Source of the DNA: JASJGK01 sp033791585
GTDB taxonomy: Bacteria > SAR324 > XYD2-FULL-50-16
Direction of reading: 5' to 3'
NCBI GenBank assembly: GCA_033791585.1
Contig: JASJGK010000277.1
Span: 1 to 5,185, forward strand
DNA length: 5,185 bases
Positions 5,184 through 5,185 of this stretch are shown here, one piece after another. Position numbers and translations under genes: made by a program. Under the pieces are notes generated by a model. That model saw only the letters and a list, made by a program, of their open reading frames with translations, searched no databases and had not been told where the DNA came from. How positions within the stretch are numbered: the first letter of the stretch is position 1; each line of letters opens with the position of its first letter.

Positions 5184-5185
5184 AC

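Overview
This window looks like an accessory part of a nitrogen-fixation (nif) neighbourhood in a Gram-negative bacterium that imports molybdate. The Gram-negative call rests on a ModA with a Sec signal peptide and a lipoprotein with a clean lipobox whose residue after the Cys is Lys. The DNA is moderately AT-rich. I cannot name the genus from sequence alone. No nitrogenase structural gene lies inside the window, so the diazotroph call is an inference from two nif-associated families plus molybdate uptake.

Layout. (1) Positions 1-495, + strand: the 3' part of a nitroreductase / SagB-type flavin oxidoreductase whose start is outside the window. (2) Positions 577-1014, - strand: a 145-aa ArsC/Spx-fold 'nitrogenase-associated' (NifO-type) protein, convergent with gene 1; a hairpin sits between their ends. 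(3) Positions 1015-1195: a 181-bp divergent intergenic region. It holds a 12-bp palindrome with two back-to-back sequences resembling sigma-54 -24/-12 elements, and a TGT-N10-ACA site like a NifA box. (4) Positions 1196-3489, + strand: a tightly overlapping operon modA-modB-modC plus a 63-aa Rop-like (DUF683 / CCE_0567-type) protein. The four genes overlap by 8, 4 and 1 bases. (5) Positions 3490-3972: a 483-base stretch with no convincing gene but with several hairpins and a plausible sigma-70 promoter. (6) Positions 3973-4335, + strand: a free-standing CZB (chemoreceptor zinc-binding) domain protein. (7) Positions 4362-5183, - strand: a Thr/Ser-rich predicted lipoprotein of unknown function, convergent with the CZB gene across an 8-bp-stem terminator-like hairpin.

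How the parts may work together: ModA captures molybdate in the periplasm, ModB forms the membrane channel and ModC supplies ATPase activity. The imported Mo would feed FeMo-cofactor synthesis. The DUF683 protein is a family usually found beside nifX/nifE/nifN, and here its start codon overlaps the modC stop codon, so Mo import and a nif accessory protein are probably made together. The NifO-type protein, divergent from modA, fits the same theme. The CZB protein and the lipoprotein look like separate transcription units with no clear link to nitrogen fixation.
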